Origin: Paenarthrobacter sp. PH39-S1
GTDB taxonomy: Bacteria > Actinomycetota > Actinomycetes > Actinomycetales > Micrococcaceae
Length of the DNA stretch: 64,000 bases
Assembly (NCBI RefSeq): GCF_030063245.1
Contig: NZ_JASISR010000021.1
Coordinates: 1 to 64,000, forward strand
Reading direction: 5' to 3'
In this document: positions 45,071 to 54,045 of the stretch, in pieces
Position numbering within the stretch: position 1 is the first letter of the stretch
How the letters are laid out: each line of letters starts with the position of its first letter
Program-made: the position numbers and the translations under genes
Notes under the pieces: model-generated
The model's database searches: none
Told to the model about the DNA's origin: nothing
What the model saw: only the letters and a program-made list of their open reading frames with translations

Positions 45071-46084
45071 CTACCCCTGCGCAGCCGCGCGGCGGCGGAT
45101 AATCCGCTGAAAAATCGTGGGCGTGCGCAGATACAGCAGGACGACGACAGCGCAGAGAATCCCCATCGGCACCGACGCCGCCGCGCCACCCCTGGCTGCC
45201 AGCACTCCAAGGATGCCGGTCGCCACCGTGGCGGCTGTGACGACGGCCGTCGCCTGCAGATGGCTGAGCCCCACGATGGTCAGCCGCTGGTAGGCGTGCT
45301 GGCGGTGCGGCGCGTACCAGCGCTCCCCCGCGGCAATCCGCCGGATCAGCGTGACGAAGGTGTCCGCCAGATAGATCAGCACGGGCGAGAAGATGTACTC
45401 CACCGAAACGCCCGCCAGGAACGCCGCGACGGCGGTCACGGAAACCGCGGCGCCCAGCAGATAGCTGCCCACATCCCCGAGGAACACGGCACCCCGGCCC
45501 AGGTTCCAGGGCAGAAATCCAGCGAACGCCGCGCCGATGGCCAGCCCCGCGTAAACCAGCCAGTCGTGCCCAGTGAAGTGTCCGGCCAGGGCATAGAACA
45601 CCCCGACCACCAGGCCGTGCAGGCCGGAGATGCCATTGATTCCGTCCATGAAGTTGGCAACGTTGATGTAGGCAGCCACGGCGATGGCGCCGGCCGGGAT
45701 CCACCAGAAGGCGTGTCCGGGCGCCACCGTGGCCAGAGCCGCGGTGGAAACCAGGCCCAGGCCCAGCTGAAGGGCGGCCCGGATCCGCACGCCCAGCCCG
45801 CGCAGATCCTCAATCCAGCCGATGGTCGCCGCGGCCACCATCACGGCCAGGGCCACCAGCAGGGTAACGCGGTCAGCCGGGTCCAGCGGCGCAAAAAGGG
45901 CCGCAATCATCGCCGCGGCCAGTGCCCCGGCAACTGTGATGCCCATGCCGCGGATGGTGGGGATGCTGTGCGACGACCTGTCCGAGGGGATGTCGAGCAC
46001 GCCGCGCCGCAGCAGCCAGGGCTTGACCGCCAAGGGCAGCAGCAGACTCAGGGCCAGTGCAAGCGCCGCAACCAGGACGGCCAC
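45071..46084 (-). CDS. Undecaprenyl-phosphate sugar-1-phosphate transferase (WecA/MraY family)
   Basis: The 337-residue product has about ten membrane helices and the family motifs: DIPSDRSSHSIPTIRGMGI, NVANFMDGINGISGLHG (Mg-binding Asp), GDVGSYLLG, and the His loop RQHAYQRL. It attaches a sugar-1-phosphate, probably GlcNAc-1-P, to undecaprenyl phosphate and starts a cell-wall polymer. Its start overlaps the last base of the CapD-like gene, so the two are coupled. Confidence 0.88.
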   Translation of the reverse strand: MAVLVAALALALSLLLPLAVKPWLLRRGVLDIPSDRSSHSIPTIRGMGITVAGALAAAMIAALFAPLDPADRVTLLVALAVMVAAATIGWIEDLRGLGVRIRAALQLGLGLVSTAALATVAPGHAFWWIPAGAIAVAAYINVANFMDGINGISGLHGLVVGVFYALAGHFTGHDWLVYAGLAIGAAFAGFLPWNLGRGAVFLGDVGSYLLGAAVSVTAVAAFLAGVSVEYIFSPVLIYLADTFVTLIRRIAAGERWYAPHRQHAYQRLTIVGLSHLQATAVVTAATVATGILGVLAARGGAAASVPMGILCAVVVLLYLRTPTIFQRIIRRRAAAQG

Positions 46085-47922
46085 TATGCGCCCGCTGCCA
46101 GATCGTCGTCGGACTCGTCCAGCTCCTCGGCTGCCGGTCCGGACTCCAGCCTGCAGCGCCGCAGCCAGGTGTCCAGGCTGAGGACCTCGGGAGCCAGCGG
46201 AACGGCAGTGGTGTGGGAAATCTTCGGATGCAGGGGTTTGGCATCATCCTCACCCATGCCGACCAGCTGTTCGTGCATCTTCTCACTGGGGCGCAGCCCG
46301 GTGTAGACAATCTCGATGTCCTTGCCGGACATCGCGATCATCCGCTGCGCCACGTCCAGAATTTTCACCGGCTCGCCCATGTCAAGGATCAGCACGTCGC
46401 CGCCGTGGCCGATGGCACCGGCCTGGATCACGAGCTGGCAAGCCTCGGGAATCGTCATGAAAAAGCGGGTCACGTCCGGATGCGTGACCGTGACCGGACC
46501 GCCGGCTTTGATCTGCTCGGTGAAGAGCGGCAGCATGGAACCCCGGCTGCCGATCACGTTGCCGAAGCGCACAGAAACGTACCGCCGACCGGTCTGCTGC
46601 GCCATCCAGGCCGTCAGCTTTTCTGCCGCCCGCTTGGAGTGGCCCAGCGCCGTCGTGGGACTTGCTGCCTTGTCGGTGGAGACGTTGACATAGGTCTGCA
46701 CCGACACGGACTGTGCCGCGCGGAGCACGTTAAGCGAACCCAATGTGTTGGTTTTCCAGCCCTCCTCCGGGTACTGCTGCAGCAGCGGGGCGTGCTTGAG
46801 CGCGGCGGCGTGGAAGACCACCTCCGGACGGCGTTCACGGAAGATCCGGTTCAAGGCCTCCGGGTCGCGGATATCGGCCAGCACGGTGTCCTTGCCGTTG
46901 AGCAGGCCGTGGCCGGAAATGGAAATCTGGGTATGCTGCAGACCGGTTTCATCATGGTCCAGCATGATCAGTTCCGCAGGGCTGAAGCCGGAGAGCTGGC
47001 GGCACAATTCGGAGCCGATCGATCCACCGGCACCGGTGACGAGCACCCGCTTGCCGGCCACGTAGCCGGCGATCTGATCCAGCTTGATGTCCACCGGACG
47101 CCGGCCGATCAGGTCCGCGACATCAATTTCACGGAAATCCGACAGCCCCGCATTGTCCCCTGCGAGCATGTCCTTCAACGGCGGCAGCACCAGCACCCGG
47201 ATGTGCAGCCCGGCGACGGCGTCGGAGATCTCCCGCACCTTGGCGGCCTCCACATGCGCGAAGGCCAGCACCAGCACCGTCGCCTTCGTCCGGCGGATGA
47301 CGTCGGGCAGGTCCTCGCCCCGGCCCAGCACAGAAACCGAGGAGAGCCGCAAATGCTTTTTGCCGGCGTCGTCATCGATCAGGCCAACCGGGAAGTACGG
47401 CGACTCCTGATCCTGGAGCATACGGTTAATCAGGGAATTACCGAGGAAACCGGCACCGTAAACCAGCGTTTTCTGGGTACCCTCACCAGGTTTGGATTTG
47501 CCCTCCACATAGAGCCGCTTCAAATACCGGATGGCGGCCATAAACAGACAGGCAAAGGGGAAAGCGATGGCACCGACGCTGCGCGCGATGTGGATTTCAC
47601 TGACCAGCAGGTACAGGAAAATGAACATCACTGCCGCCACGATCAGGGTGACGACGACAAGAATCCTGGCCTCATGAAAACTGCCGAAGGCATATCTGCC
47701 GCGGTACAGCGCCAAGGTCCAGCCCGCGACCAGCTGTGTCACGATGGCCACAATCATCAACATGACCGTGCCGCCGACGTGGATCAGCGTGACATCAAGC
47801 TCGTACCGCAGCAGCAGCGCCAACGCGATGGCCACCACCCAGGCCAGGGAATCCAGCGCAAACTGGGACCATAACCATAGCGCCGGCCTGCCGTCGGATT
47901 TACTGTCGCTGACCACACTCAC
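46084..47922 (-). CDS. Nucleoside-diphosphate-sugar dehydratase/epimerase (CapD/PglF-like)
   Basis: The product of about 612 residues has four N-terminal membrane helices (about 15-145), a CoA-binding-like domain (KTLVYGAGFLGNSLINRML), then a short-chain dehydrogenase domain with VLVTGAGGSIGSELCRQL, VFHAAALKHAPLLQQYPEEG, STDKAASPTTALGHSKRAAE and RFGNVIGSRGSMLP. Members dehydrate UDP-GlcNAc to the 4-keto-6-deoxy sugar. I choose GTG 47922 because GGGA lies 8 nt upstream and the 29 codons before it are not family-like; GTG 48009 is the longer alternative. Confidence 0.85.
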   Translation of the reverse strand: MSVVSDSKSDGRPALWLWSQFALDSLAWVVAIALALLLRYELDVTLIHVGGTVMLMIVAIVTQLVAGWTLALYRGRYAFGSFHEARILVVVTLIVAAVMFIFLYLLVSEIHIARSVGAIAFPFACLFMAAIRYLKRLYVEGKSKPGEGTQKTLVYGAGFLGNSLINRMLQDQESPYFPVGLIDDDAGKKHLRLSSVSVLGRGEDLPDVIRRTKATVLVLAFAHVEAAKVREISDAVAGLHIRVLVLPPLKDMLAGDNAGLSDFREIDVADLIGRRPVDIKLDQIAGYVAGKRVLVTGAGGSIGSELCRQLSGFSPAELIMLDHDETGLQHTQISISGHGLLNGKDTVLADIRDPEALNRIFRERRPEVVFHAAALKHAPLLQQYPEEGWKTNTLGSLNVLRAAQSVSVQTYVNVSTDKAASPTTALGHSKRAAEKLTAWMAQQTGRRYVSVRFGNVIGSRGSMLPLFTEQIKAGGPVTVTHPDVTRFFMTIPEACQLVIQAGAIGHGGDVLILDMGEPVKILDVAQRMIAMSGKDIEIVYTGLRPSEKMHEQLVGMGEDDAKPLHPKISHTTAVPLAPEVLSLDTWLRRCRLESGPAAEELDESDDDLAAGA

Positions 47923-48090
47923 GCTCTTTTCCCATCCTTCTGGTGGCACATAGAACCGCCTCCTCCTACTACCCCGGGAAGCGCTGCTGCCGGATCGGTG
48001 CCGGACCACCCTTCTAAAAGTACATCCAATGGTCGGTCTGGCTGCGCAGCGGGCCGGGGCCTGTCGCCATCCGTGGTACTGGTGTGGCCG

Positions 48091-49968
48091 TCATGCATGC
48101 GGACGGGCCGCTCCGGCAATCAAGCGCCGGTAGGCTCCCCTCCGACACGCTGTCGGCAGGAACCGGTACCCGCCACGCACGGCAATGTTGCGCAGGTACT
48201 GGAACCGGGACGTGTAGCCGGCCGCAAAGAGTCTGGACTGCAGGGCCAGTTCAGCCCGGAAGACAGCGGGGCCGCCGCGGCGTTCGTATGACCCGGCGCT
48301 CACCCGGTACAGCACCAACGGTTCGTTGACATTTTCCACGTTGGCACCGGCTGCGAGCATCCGCATCCACAGCCAGTAATCCTCAGCCTGCGGGACGTGC
48401 TGGTAGCCGCCCACCCGCTGAGCCGCGGATATCCGGAAGACCGCCGTCGGGTGGTTGATCGGGTTACGCATTATGGCAGCCCGCCGGATGGCGGTCCGGC
48501 CAACGGCCACCGTGCGCAGCGCCAGCAGGTCCGATTCGCTGTCTCCGACCTCCTGCATGCCCGCCCCGACGAGGTCGGCACCGGCGGCAATGAGCGGCAG
48601 CTGACGCTCAAAACGCTGCGGCAAGGAGACATCATCCGCATCGGCCCGGGCCGCGATGTCATGGCTGCAGTGCGTCAGACCGATCGACAGTGCGGCGGTC
48701 AGGCCGGCGTTCTCCGCGAGGACAATCCGCTTGACCGGGATCCGGGACCCGGCGGCGAGTCCATCCAGGACCACCGCAAGCTCAGCGTCCACCGGCCCGT
48801 CCTGGACAACCACGACCTCGTGCGGCGGCATATTCTGCTGCCAACTGCTGGAGTCAAAGGCCCGGCGGAAGCGCTCCGCGGAGTCACCGGCGTAGACCGG
48901 CATCAACAGTGTGAAGGGAAGTTCAGCTGCCAAGGTCCCGGTCGGCTGTCCCTCTTGCAGGGGTTTTTGGTCCTGCTGCAGGGGTTGTGGCACGGATCCG
49001 GCCTCACCGGGCAGCTCCGAAATCGGATAGATTCCGGCGAAGACCTCCCTGTTGGGCCGGGGCGGCCGGGCGGCGTCGCGCAGTCCGCGGGCCAGTCCGT
49101 CGAGCAGGACCCGGCGGTTCCCGGAGCGGGAAATCGCCCCGATCCACATGCGGATGGTGGCACCGAGGTAAAGGAACTTCTCCCAGCCGGCCAGCGACCT
49201 TGAGCGGCTGAATGTCCAGAGTTTATTGCGGACGTCGTAGTAAAAACGCGGTCCGGGATCAACGTCGGAGCTGCCGAATTTCGCCGTGTGATGGATCACC
49301 CGCGATGCCGGGACCTGGATCGCATCACCGAACCGGGCCAGCCTGCTGGTGAATTCAAAGTCATCGTTCCAAATGAAGTAGTCCGCAAGCGGCAGTCCTG
49401 CCTGACGGATCGCCGAACCGCTCATCATCGCGGAAACAAATGACGCGGAGCGGATCGGTTTTGCCCGGACCCGCGCAGCGGCCCGTATTTGCGCCGCCGT
49501 CGCGCCGAGCCGCTGGCGCATCGAATTCATCGGATGATCGCGCCCGTCCACCCAGACCACACGGCTGGCCACCAAGGACGGTCTACGTTCGGGAGCTGGC
49601 GAATAGTCCAGCCACGCATTCACCAGTGCGCGCAGGGATTCCTCCTGCGGCTCCGTATCATCGTCCATGACCCAGACAAGATCCGCTGCATGCTTGATCA
49701 CGGCGCGTTCGATTCCGGCGGTAAACCCGCCCGCTCCCCCGAGATTCTTCGACAGTTCCAGCAGATCCACCGGGTAGGGCAGTTCAGCGTCGCGGACGAA
49801 GCCGGCCGAGCCATCCGTGGACGCGTTGTCGACGACCACCGCCACATCCGGCAGAAGCGAACCGGTGGCAATACCGTCGAGTGTTTTGGCGAGGAGCTCC
49901 TTGCGGTTGTAGCTGACTACTACAGCAACAACGCGCGGCTCATCCACGCCGAGATACGGGGAATTCAT
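48091..49968 (-). CDS. Tandem double-domain GT2 glycosyltransferase
   Basis: The 625-residue product contains two family 2 glycosyltransferase domains. The first (about 12-260) has AVVVSYNRKELLAKTL, VVDNASTDGS, WVMDDDTEP and IWNDDFEFTSRLARFG, like galactofuranosyl or rhamnosyl transferases. The second (about 350-560) has TLLMPVYAGDSAERFRRAFDS, VVVQDGP, ARADADDVSLPQRFERQ and AEDYWLWMRML. Two sugar-transfer sites in one chain could add alternating units of a wall polysaccharide. ATG 49968 follows GAGGA. It is upstream of the CapD- and WecA-like genes, so all three probably make one polymer. Confidence 0.85.
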   Translation of the reverse strand: MNSPYLGVDEPRVVAVVVSYNRKELLAKTLDGIATGSLLPDVAVVVDNASTDGSAGFVRDAELPYPVDLLELSKNLGGAGGFTAGIERAVIKHAADLVWVMDDDTEPQEESLRALVNAWLDYSPAPERRPSLVASRVVWVDGRDHPMNSMRQRLGATAAQIRAAARVRAKPIRSASFVSAMMSGSAIRQAGLPLADYFIWNDDFEFTSRLARFGDAIQVPASRVIHHTAKFGSSDVDPGPRFYYDVRNKLWTFSRSRSLAGWEKFLYLGATIRMWIGAISRSGNRRVLLDGLARGLRDAARPPRPNREVFAGIYPISELPGEAGSVPQPLQQDQKPLQEGQPTGTLAAELPFTLLMPVYAGDSAERFRRAFDSSSWQQNMPPHEVVVVQDGPVDAELAVVLDGLAAGSRIPVKRIVLAENAGLTAALSIGLTHCSHDIAARADADDVSLPQRFERQLPLIAAGADLVGAGMQEVGDSESDLLALRTVAVGRTAIRRAAIMRNPINHPTAVFRISAAQRVGGYQHVPQAEDYWLWMRMLAAGANVENVNEPLVLYRVSAGSYERRGGPAVFRAELALQSRLFAAGYTSRFQYLRNIAVRGGYRFLPTACRRGAYRRLIAGAARPHA

Positions 49969-50240
49969 TCCTCGTCAAATACCTTCCAGCCGTCCAAAAT
50001 CGGTCATCCCGGCTGGCCGAGGGAACCCCCTGACGCCTTCCCTGAAAGCGAACGGCCGCCAACGGGCCGGTAGCATCGTTTCGGTCACCGGTAATCAGTC
50101 TAACCCGGGACTTTTTTCAGCCTGCCCGGCACCACACCGATACCGGTGAGTTCGGTCGTCGCGCCGGCTTGCTTTACCCCCGAAACGCTGTAGCGGGGGC
50201 CGGGACCTGCAATTGTGCTTTACCCGTGACCGCCTGAGCG

Positions 50241-51491
50241 TTACCGAGGAGCCGTCGGCCGTGGGATTGCTTCCTCATCCGCCGGCGGCAGCCGTTGCCC
50301 GGCAGGCGACCGAGACGCATCGCCGGCAGCGGAAGGCTGCACCGGTGGCATGACAGCGTCGGCCACGGCAACGGGGGCGTCCGCGGCAACGGGGGCGTCC
50401 GCGGCAACGGGGGCGTCCGTGGCAACAGGTGCGCCCGCGGCAACAGGTGCGCCAGCGGCAACGGGGGCGTCCGCGGCACCAGCGGCAAGTCCGGTCAGCT
50501 CGTCCGACTGAGGTTCCTGCACCACATAGGGTTCCGTCTCGGTCGCCGGTGATTCCGGCTCCGTCGGGGCGTTCGGTACGGCAGCGTCTGTCGGTTCGAC
50601 GTGTGTTTCTCCCCCGGCAGCGCCTTCCAGCTCCACGGGAGTGTCCAGCCCTACCGGGCTTTCCGGCACCGCCGGTAGCGCGGCGTCGGCTAGCGGGACT
50701 GCCGCGGCTTCGGCTAGCGGGACTGCCGCGGCTTCGGCTAGCGGGACTGCCGCGGCTTCGGCCGTCACCGGCTCTGCGCCGTCGTCGGCCGTCACCGGCT
50801 CTGCGCCGTCGTCGGCCGTCACCGGCTCCTCACCCAGCCCAACAATGGACGGCACAACCTCGCGCAGCCGCTCCAAGGAGATAGCCCCGGCCCGCACCAC
50901 GCGCAAAACCTCCGCGGTCGCGTCAACGATGGTTGATGGCAGCGGCTCGGTACCCTCGAGCGGCCTGAAACCGGCCTCCAGGTAGACCTCTACTGATTCA
51001 GCCAGCTGGACCCGGGCTTCCGACGCAGTCTGTGCCGCGGCCTGCCCCGTCCGGTTGGCCGACGAAACCGCCAGCGGACCGGTAATGGTCAGCAGATCCA
51101 AGGCGAGTTTGTCGTCGGGCATGCGCAGGGCAACGGTGCCCATCGTGTCACCCAAGTCCCAGGTCAGGGACGGCTGCGCATGGCAAATCAGCGTAAGGCC
51201 GCCGGGCCAGAAGTGCTCTGCGAGCTTGCGGGCATCCGCGGGAACGTCCGCCGCGAGCCCGTCCATCGTGTTCAGCCGCGGAATCAGCACCGGCGGCGGC
51301 ATGGAACGGCCGCGACCCTTGGCCGCCAGCAAGGTGGCAACCGCCTGCGGGGAAAACGCGTCCGCGGCGATCCCGTAGACGGTGTCCGTGGGCATGACAA
51401 CAACCTGCTTGGCGGCGATCGCCTTTTGCGCGTGGGCCAGTCCCTCCGCGCGCTGTTCATTGGAGGTGCAGTTATAGGATGTGGTGCTCAC
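50241..51491 (-). CDS. L-threonylcarbamoyladenylate synthase with repeat-rich C-terminal extension
   Basis: Residues 1-225 are a complete YrdC/Sua5 domain: VVVMPTDTVYGIAADAF, the ATP/threonine site region KGRGRSMPPPVLI, GGLTLICHA, TGPLAVSSANRTGQ and PSTIVDAT. It makes threonylcarbamoyl-AMP for the t6A modification of tRNAs. The 190-residue C-terminus is low complexity (Ala/Val/Pro/Glu), with three kinds of in-frame repeats. It is absent from standard homologues (about 220 residues) and is probably disordered. The gene order prfA-prmC-sua5 is typical for Actinobacteria. Confidence 0.92.
   Translation of the reverse strand: MSTTSYNCTSNEQRAEGLAHAQKAIAAKQVVVMPTDTVYGIAADAFSPQAVATLLAAKGRGRSMPPPVLIPRLNTMDGLAADVPADARKLAEHFWPGGLTLICHAQPSLTWDLGDTMGTVALRMPDDKLALDLLTITGPLAVSSANRTGQAAAQTASEARVQLAESVEVYLEAGFRPLEGTEPLPSTIVDATAEVLRVVRAGAISLERLREVVPSIVGLGEEPVTADDGAEPVTADDGAEPVTAEAAAVPLAEAAAVPLAEAAAVPLADAALPAVPESPVGLDTPVELEGAAGGETHVEPTDAAVPNAPTEPESPATETEPYVVQEPQSDELTGLAAGAADAPVAAGAPVAAGAPVATDAPVAADAPVAADAPVAVADAVMPPVQPSAAGDASRSPAGQRLPPADEEAIPRPTAPR
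50367..50476. repeat. 18-bp repeats in the sua5 extension
   Basis: About six units of GCAACGGGGGCGTCCGCG encode ADAPVA/AGAPVA on the minus strand. Four copies are nearly identical, which suggests recent duplication. Confidence 0.8.
50692..50830. repeat. 24-bp and 27-bp repeats in the sua5 extension
   Basis: Three copies of GGCTAGCGGGACTGCCGCGG (24-bp period, AEAAAVPL) adjoin two to three copies of a 27-bp unit starting TCACCGGCTCTGCGCC (EPVTADDGA). Both keep frame. Confidence 0.8.
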
Positions 51492-51509
51492 GTAGCCATT
51501 CTTTCATCA

Positions 51510-52700
51510 TCATCGCCATTCCCCGGTGCCTGCGCTCCGGACTCCGCTGGTGGCGCGGTCCCTGCCGTTCAGGTCGCGGTGGGTGCGGATGTCAATCCAG
51601 CAACCGGAAGCCGCCAGCAGGGATGCCATCTGCTCCGCCTGAACTTCCGCGTGTTCCAGCACAAAGTATCCGCCCGGTTTGAGCAGCCGCGCCGCTGTGG
51701 CGGCCGCGGCCGCGGGCAGTTCCATGCCGTCAGCGCCGCCGCCGTAGAGGGCAAGCTGCGGATCATGGTTGGCAACCTCGGGCTCGCGCGGAACCGCGCC
51801 CGCGGGGATGTACGGCGGGTTGGACACCACCACCTCACACCGACCGTCCAGCTCCGGAAAGGCTGTGCGCAGATCGCCTTGGACGAGCGACACCGGGAGC
51901 GCGGCCAGGTTCCGCTGCGCGAAGGCGTAGGCCTTGGCACTCAGTTCCACGGCGTATACCCGCGCCCGGGGGACCTCATATGCCACCGATCCTGCGATGG
52001 CTCCGGATCCCGTGCCCAGATCGACGACCACCGGCGCGCCGGGCATGTCCGGTGAGTCCTGCACGTCCTGGCCGCCCGGCACGCCGGGGCCACGTGCTTC
52101 ACTTGAGCCGTATGACCCTGTTGCACTCGACGCTTGCGCCAGCACTTCTGCCAGCCGGTCCACGGCCAGCTGCACCACAGATTCCGTCTCCGGGCGCGGG
52201 ATAAAGACCCCAGGCCCCACGGCTAATTCAAGGTGGCGGAAGTACGCCGTGCCGGTCAGATGCTGCAGCGGAACCCGCCGAGCCCGCTGCTCGACCAGGG
52301 CCCAATAGTTATTCGGCTCGGGGGCATCCCCAAGCAGCAGGGCACGGAGCCTCCCGAGGCCGACTCCCAGCAGATGATCCGCCAGCAGCTCGGCGTCAAC
52401 TCGAGGCGAGGGAACGCCGGCAGCACTGAGTACCGCGGTGGCCTCGGCGACCGCTTGGGCCAGCGTGCGCTGAGGCTCCGGAGGGTGTTTACCCGCCGAA
52501 GTCCGGGCTGGCGCCTTGGTCTCCTGCCAGTCCCGGGCCGCGTCGACTGCGTCGCCGACCCGGGTCGCGTCCAGGGGGTTACCAGCCCGGGTCGCGTCCA
52601 GGGGGTTACCAGCCCGGGTCGCGTCCAGGGGGTTACCAGCCCGGGTCGCGTCCACCGGGCTGGCGGCCTGCTCCGGGATATCCGCGTTGTCCGCCGGCAT
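51510..52700 (-). CDS. prmC: Release factor glutamine methyltransferase with N-terminal repeats
   Basis: The 396-residue product has the HemK/PrmC core (about 82-390): LADHLLGVGLGRLRALLL, the FIPRPETE motif, VVDLGTGSGAIAGSVA and the substrate motif VVSNPPYIP. It methylates the GGQ glutamine of release factors; prfA is directly upstream (the TAA of prfA abuts this ATG). The first 80 residues are extra, including three perfect copies of a 9-residue repeat (DATRAGNPL). A second insertion (about 200-225, SSATGSYGSSEARGPGVPGG) lies before the AdoMet motif. Confidence 0.93.
   Translation of the reverse strand: MPADNADIPEQAASPVDATRAGNPLDATRAGNPLDATRAGNPLDATRVGDAVDAARDWQETKAPARTSAGKHPPEPQRTLAQAVAEATAVLSAAGVPSPRVDAELLADHLLGVGLGRLRALLLGDAPEPNNYWALVEQRARRVPLQHLTGTAYFRHLELAVGPGVFIPRPETESVVQLAVDRLAEVLAQASSATGSYGSSEARGPGVPGGQDVQDSPDMPGAPVVVDLGTGSGAIAGSVAYEVPRARVYAVELSAKAYAFAQRNLAALPVSLVQGDLRTAFPELDGRCEVVVSNPPYIPAGAVPREPEVANHDPQLALYGGGADGMELPAAAAATAARLLKPGGYFVLEHAEVQAEQMASLLAASGCWIDIRTHRDLNGRDRATSGVRSAGTGEWR
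52559..52650. repeat. 27-bp perfect repeats in prmC
   Basis: A 27-bp unit containing GGTCGCGTCCAGGGGGTTAC starts at about 52562, 52589 and 52616 without differences and encodes DATRAGNPL. A fourth, diverged copy (DATRVGDAV) adjoins. Identity at the DNA level shows very recent expansion. Confidence 0.85.
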
Positions 52701-53780
52701 TTACTCGCCGATGGCGTCCAGCCGCGCCTGCTCGTCCATCTCGATGGCCGACTGCACTACGGGTTCCAAGTCCCCGTTCATCACCTGGTCCAGGTTGTAG
52801 GCCTTGTAGCCGGTCCGGTGGTCAGCGATGCGGTTTTCCGGATAGTTGTAGGTCCGGATCCGTTCGGACCGGTCCATCGTCCTGATCTGGGACTTGCGGA
52901 CCGCGGAGTTTTCGGCGTCTACGATAGCCTGCTGGTGAGCCAGGATTCGAGCCCGGAGCACACGCATGCCGGCCTCGCGGTTCTGCAGCTGGGACTTCTC
53001 GTTCTGCATCGCCACCACAATACCGGTGGGAAGGTGCGTGATGCGGACGGCGGAGTCCGTGGTGTTAACCGACTGACCTCCGGGGCCGGAGGAACGGTAA
53101 ACATCGATCTTCAGATCGTTCTGGCTGATCGCGACCTCCTCGGGCTCGTCCACCTCGGGCAGAACCAGCACGCCGGCGGCGGACGTGTGGATGCGTCCCT
53201 GCGACTCGGTGACGGGCACCCGCTGGACCCGGTGCACGCCGCCTTCAAACTTGAGCCGCGCGAAAACGCCCTCGGCCGGATCATTCGACCGTCCCTTGAC
53301 GGCGATCGAAATGTCCTTATAGCCGCCCAGATCTGACTCGGTGGCGGAAATGATTTCGGTCTTCCACCCCCGGTTCTCCGCATAACGGGTATACATCCGG
53401 ACCAGATCCGCGGCGAACAGCGCCGACTCATCTCCCCCCTCGCCGGCCTTAACCTCAAGAATCACATCACGGGCATCATCGGGATCCCGCGGAATCAGCA
53501 GCCGGCGCAGCTTTTCCTGAGCGCCCAGCAGCGCCTCTTCCAGGACGGGAACCTCGGCAGCGAACTCCGCGTCTTCGGCAGCCATCTCCTTCGCTGCGGC
53601 GAGATCGTCGGTGAGGGTCTCCACCTGGTGATAGCCCTCGACAATACCGCTCAGCTCGGCGTAGCGCCGGCCCAGCTTCCGCGCAAGCCCCTGATCCGCG
53701 TGCACTGCGGGATCACTCAGGCGCAACTGGAGTTCCGCGTGCTCATCCAAAAGCCCCTGGATGGATTCAAACATATTCAA
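52701..53780 (-). CDS. prfA: Peptide chain release factor 1
   Basis: The 359-residue product has RF1 features: the stop-codon recognition tripeptide PVT in [15 protein letters not shown], the catalytic [19 protein letters not shown], and the long N-terminal helical domain. It releases peptides at UAA and UAG. An AGAGG lies about 8 nt before ATG 53780. prmC, which methylates its GGQ, follows with no gap. Confidence 0.97.
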   Translation of the reverse strand: MNMFESIQGLLDEHAELQLRLSDPAVHADQGLARKLGRRYAELSGIVEGYHQVETLTDDLAAAKEMAAEDAEFAAEVPVLEEALLGAQEKLRRLLIPRDPDDARDVILEVKAGEGGDESALFAADLVRMYTRYAENRGWKTEIISATESDLGGYKDISIAVKGRSNDPAEGVFARLKFEGGVHRVQRVPVTESQGRIHTSAAGVLVLPEVDEPEEVAISQNDLKIDVYRSSGPGGQSVNTTDSAVRITHLPTGIVVAMQNEKSQLQNREAGMRVLRARILAHQQAIVDAENSAVRKSQIRTMDRSERIRTYNYPENRIADHRTGYKAYNLDQVMNGDLEPVVQSAIEMDEQARLDAIGE

Positions 53781-53831
53781 ACCTCTTTCGACTCACACCT
53801 GAGTCTAATGACGACGACTGAGTACAAAAGC

Positions 53832-53852
53832 GACGACGACGACGACGACGAC
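53832..53852. repeat. (GAC)7 microsatellite
   Basis: Seven GAC triplets in a row lie between the rho terminator and prfA. This 265-bp gap holds no gene; rpmE, present here in many Actinobacteria, is absent. The repeat lies about 50-70 bp upstream of prfA, near its promoter. Confidence 0.7.
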
Positions 53853-53983
53853 GGCCGCCGTGTTAAAGTTTGACCATCATCCAACCGGCCGTCCCGGCGA
53901 TTCCTGCCAACACGCCGGGAATAGGTGCTCAGTGCTCCCGCAATGTGGTCAGTCTTTGACGCCGGCCGGCGGCGGCCATGACA

Positions 53984-54036
53984 AAGCCGCCGTAGTTGTG
54001 ATGGGGTGATAGTCCCCATCACAACGGAGGCGGCTT
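53984..54036 (-). terminator. Terminator hairpin after rho
   Basis: GTTGTGATGGGG (53995-54006) pairs with CCCCATCACAAC (54014-54025), and the outer AAGCCGCC (53984-53991) pairs with GGCGGCTT (54029-54036). The long two-part stem begins 10 bp after the rho stop. The T-run is weak, but the stem is the strongest in this region. Confidence 0.7.
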
Positions 54037-54045
54037 CGGCACTAA

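Noticed and set aside
46057-47874. A 605-codon plus-strand open frame
   Set aside because: It is the antisense shadow of the CapD/PglF-like gene, which has clear family motifs. Long antisense frames are common at this GC content.
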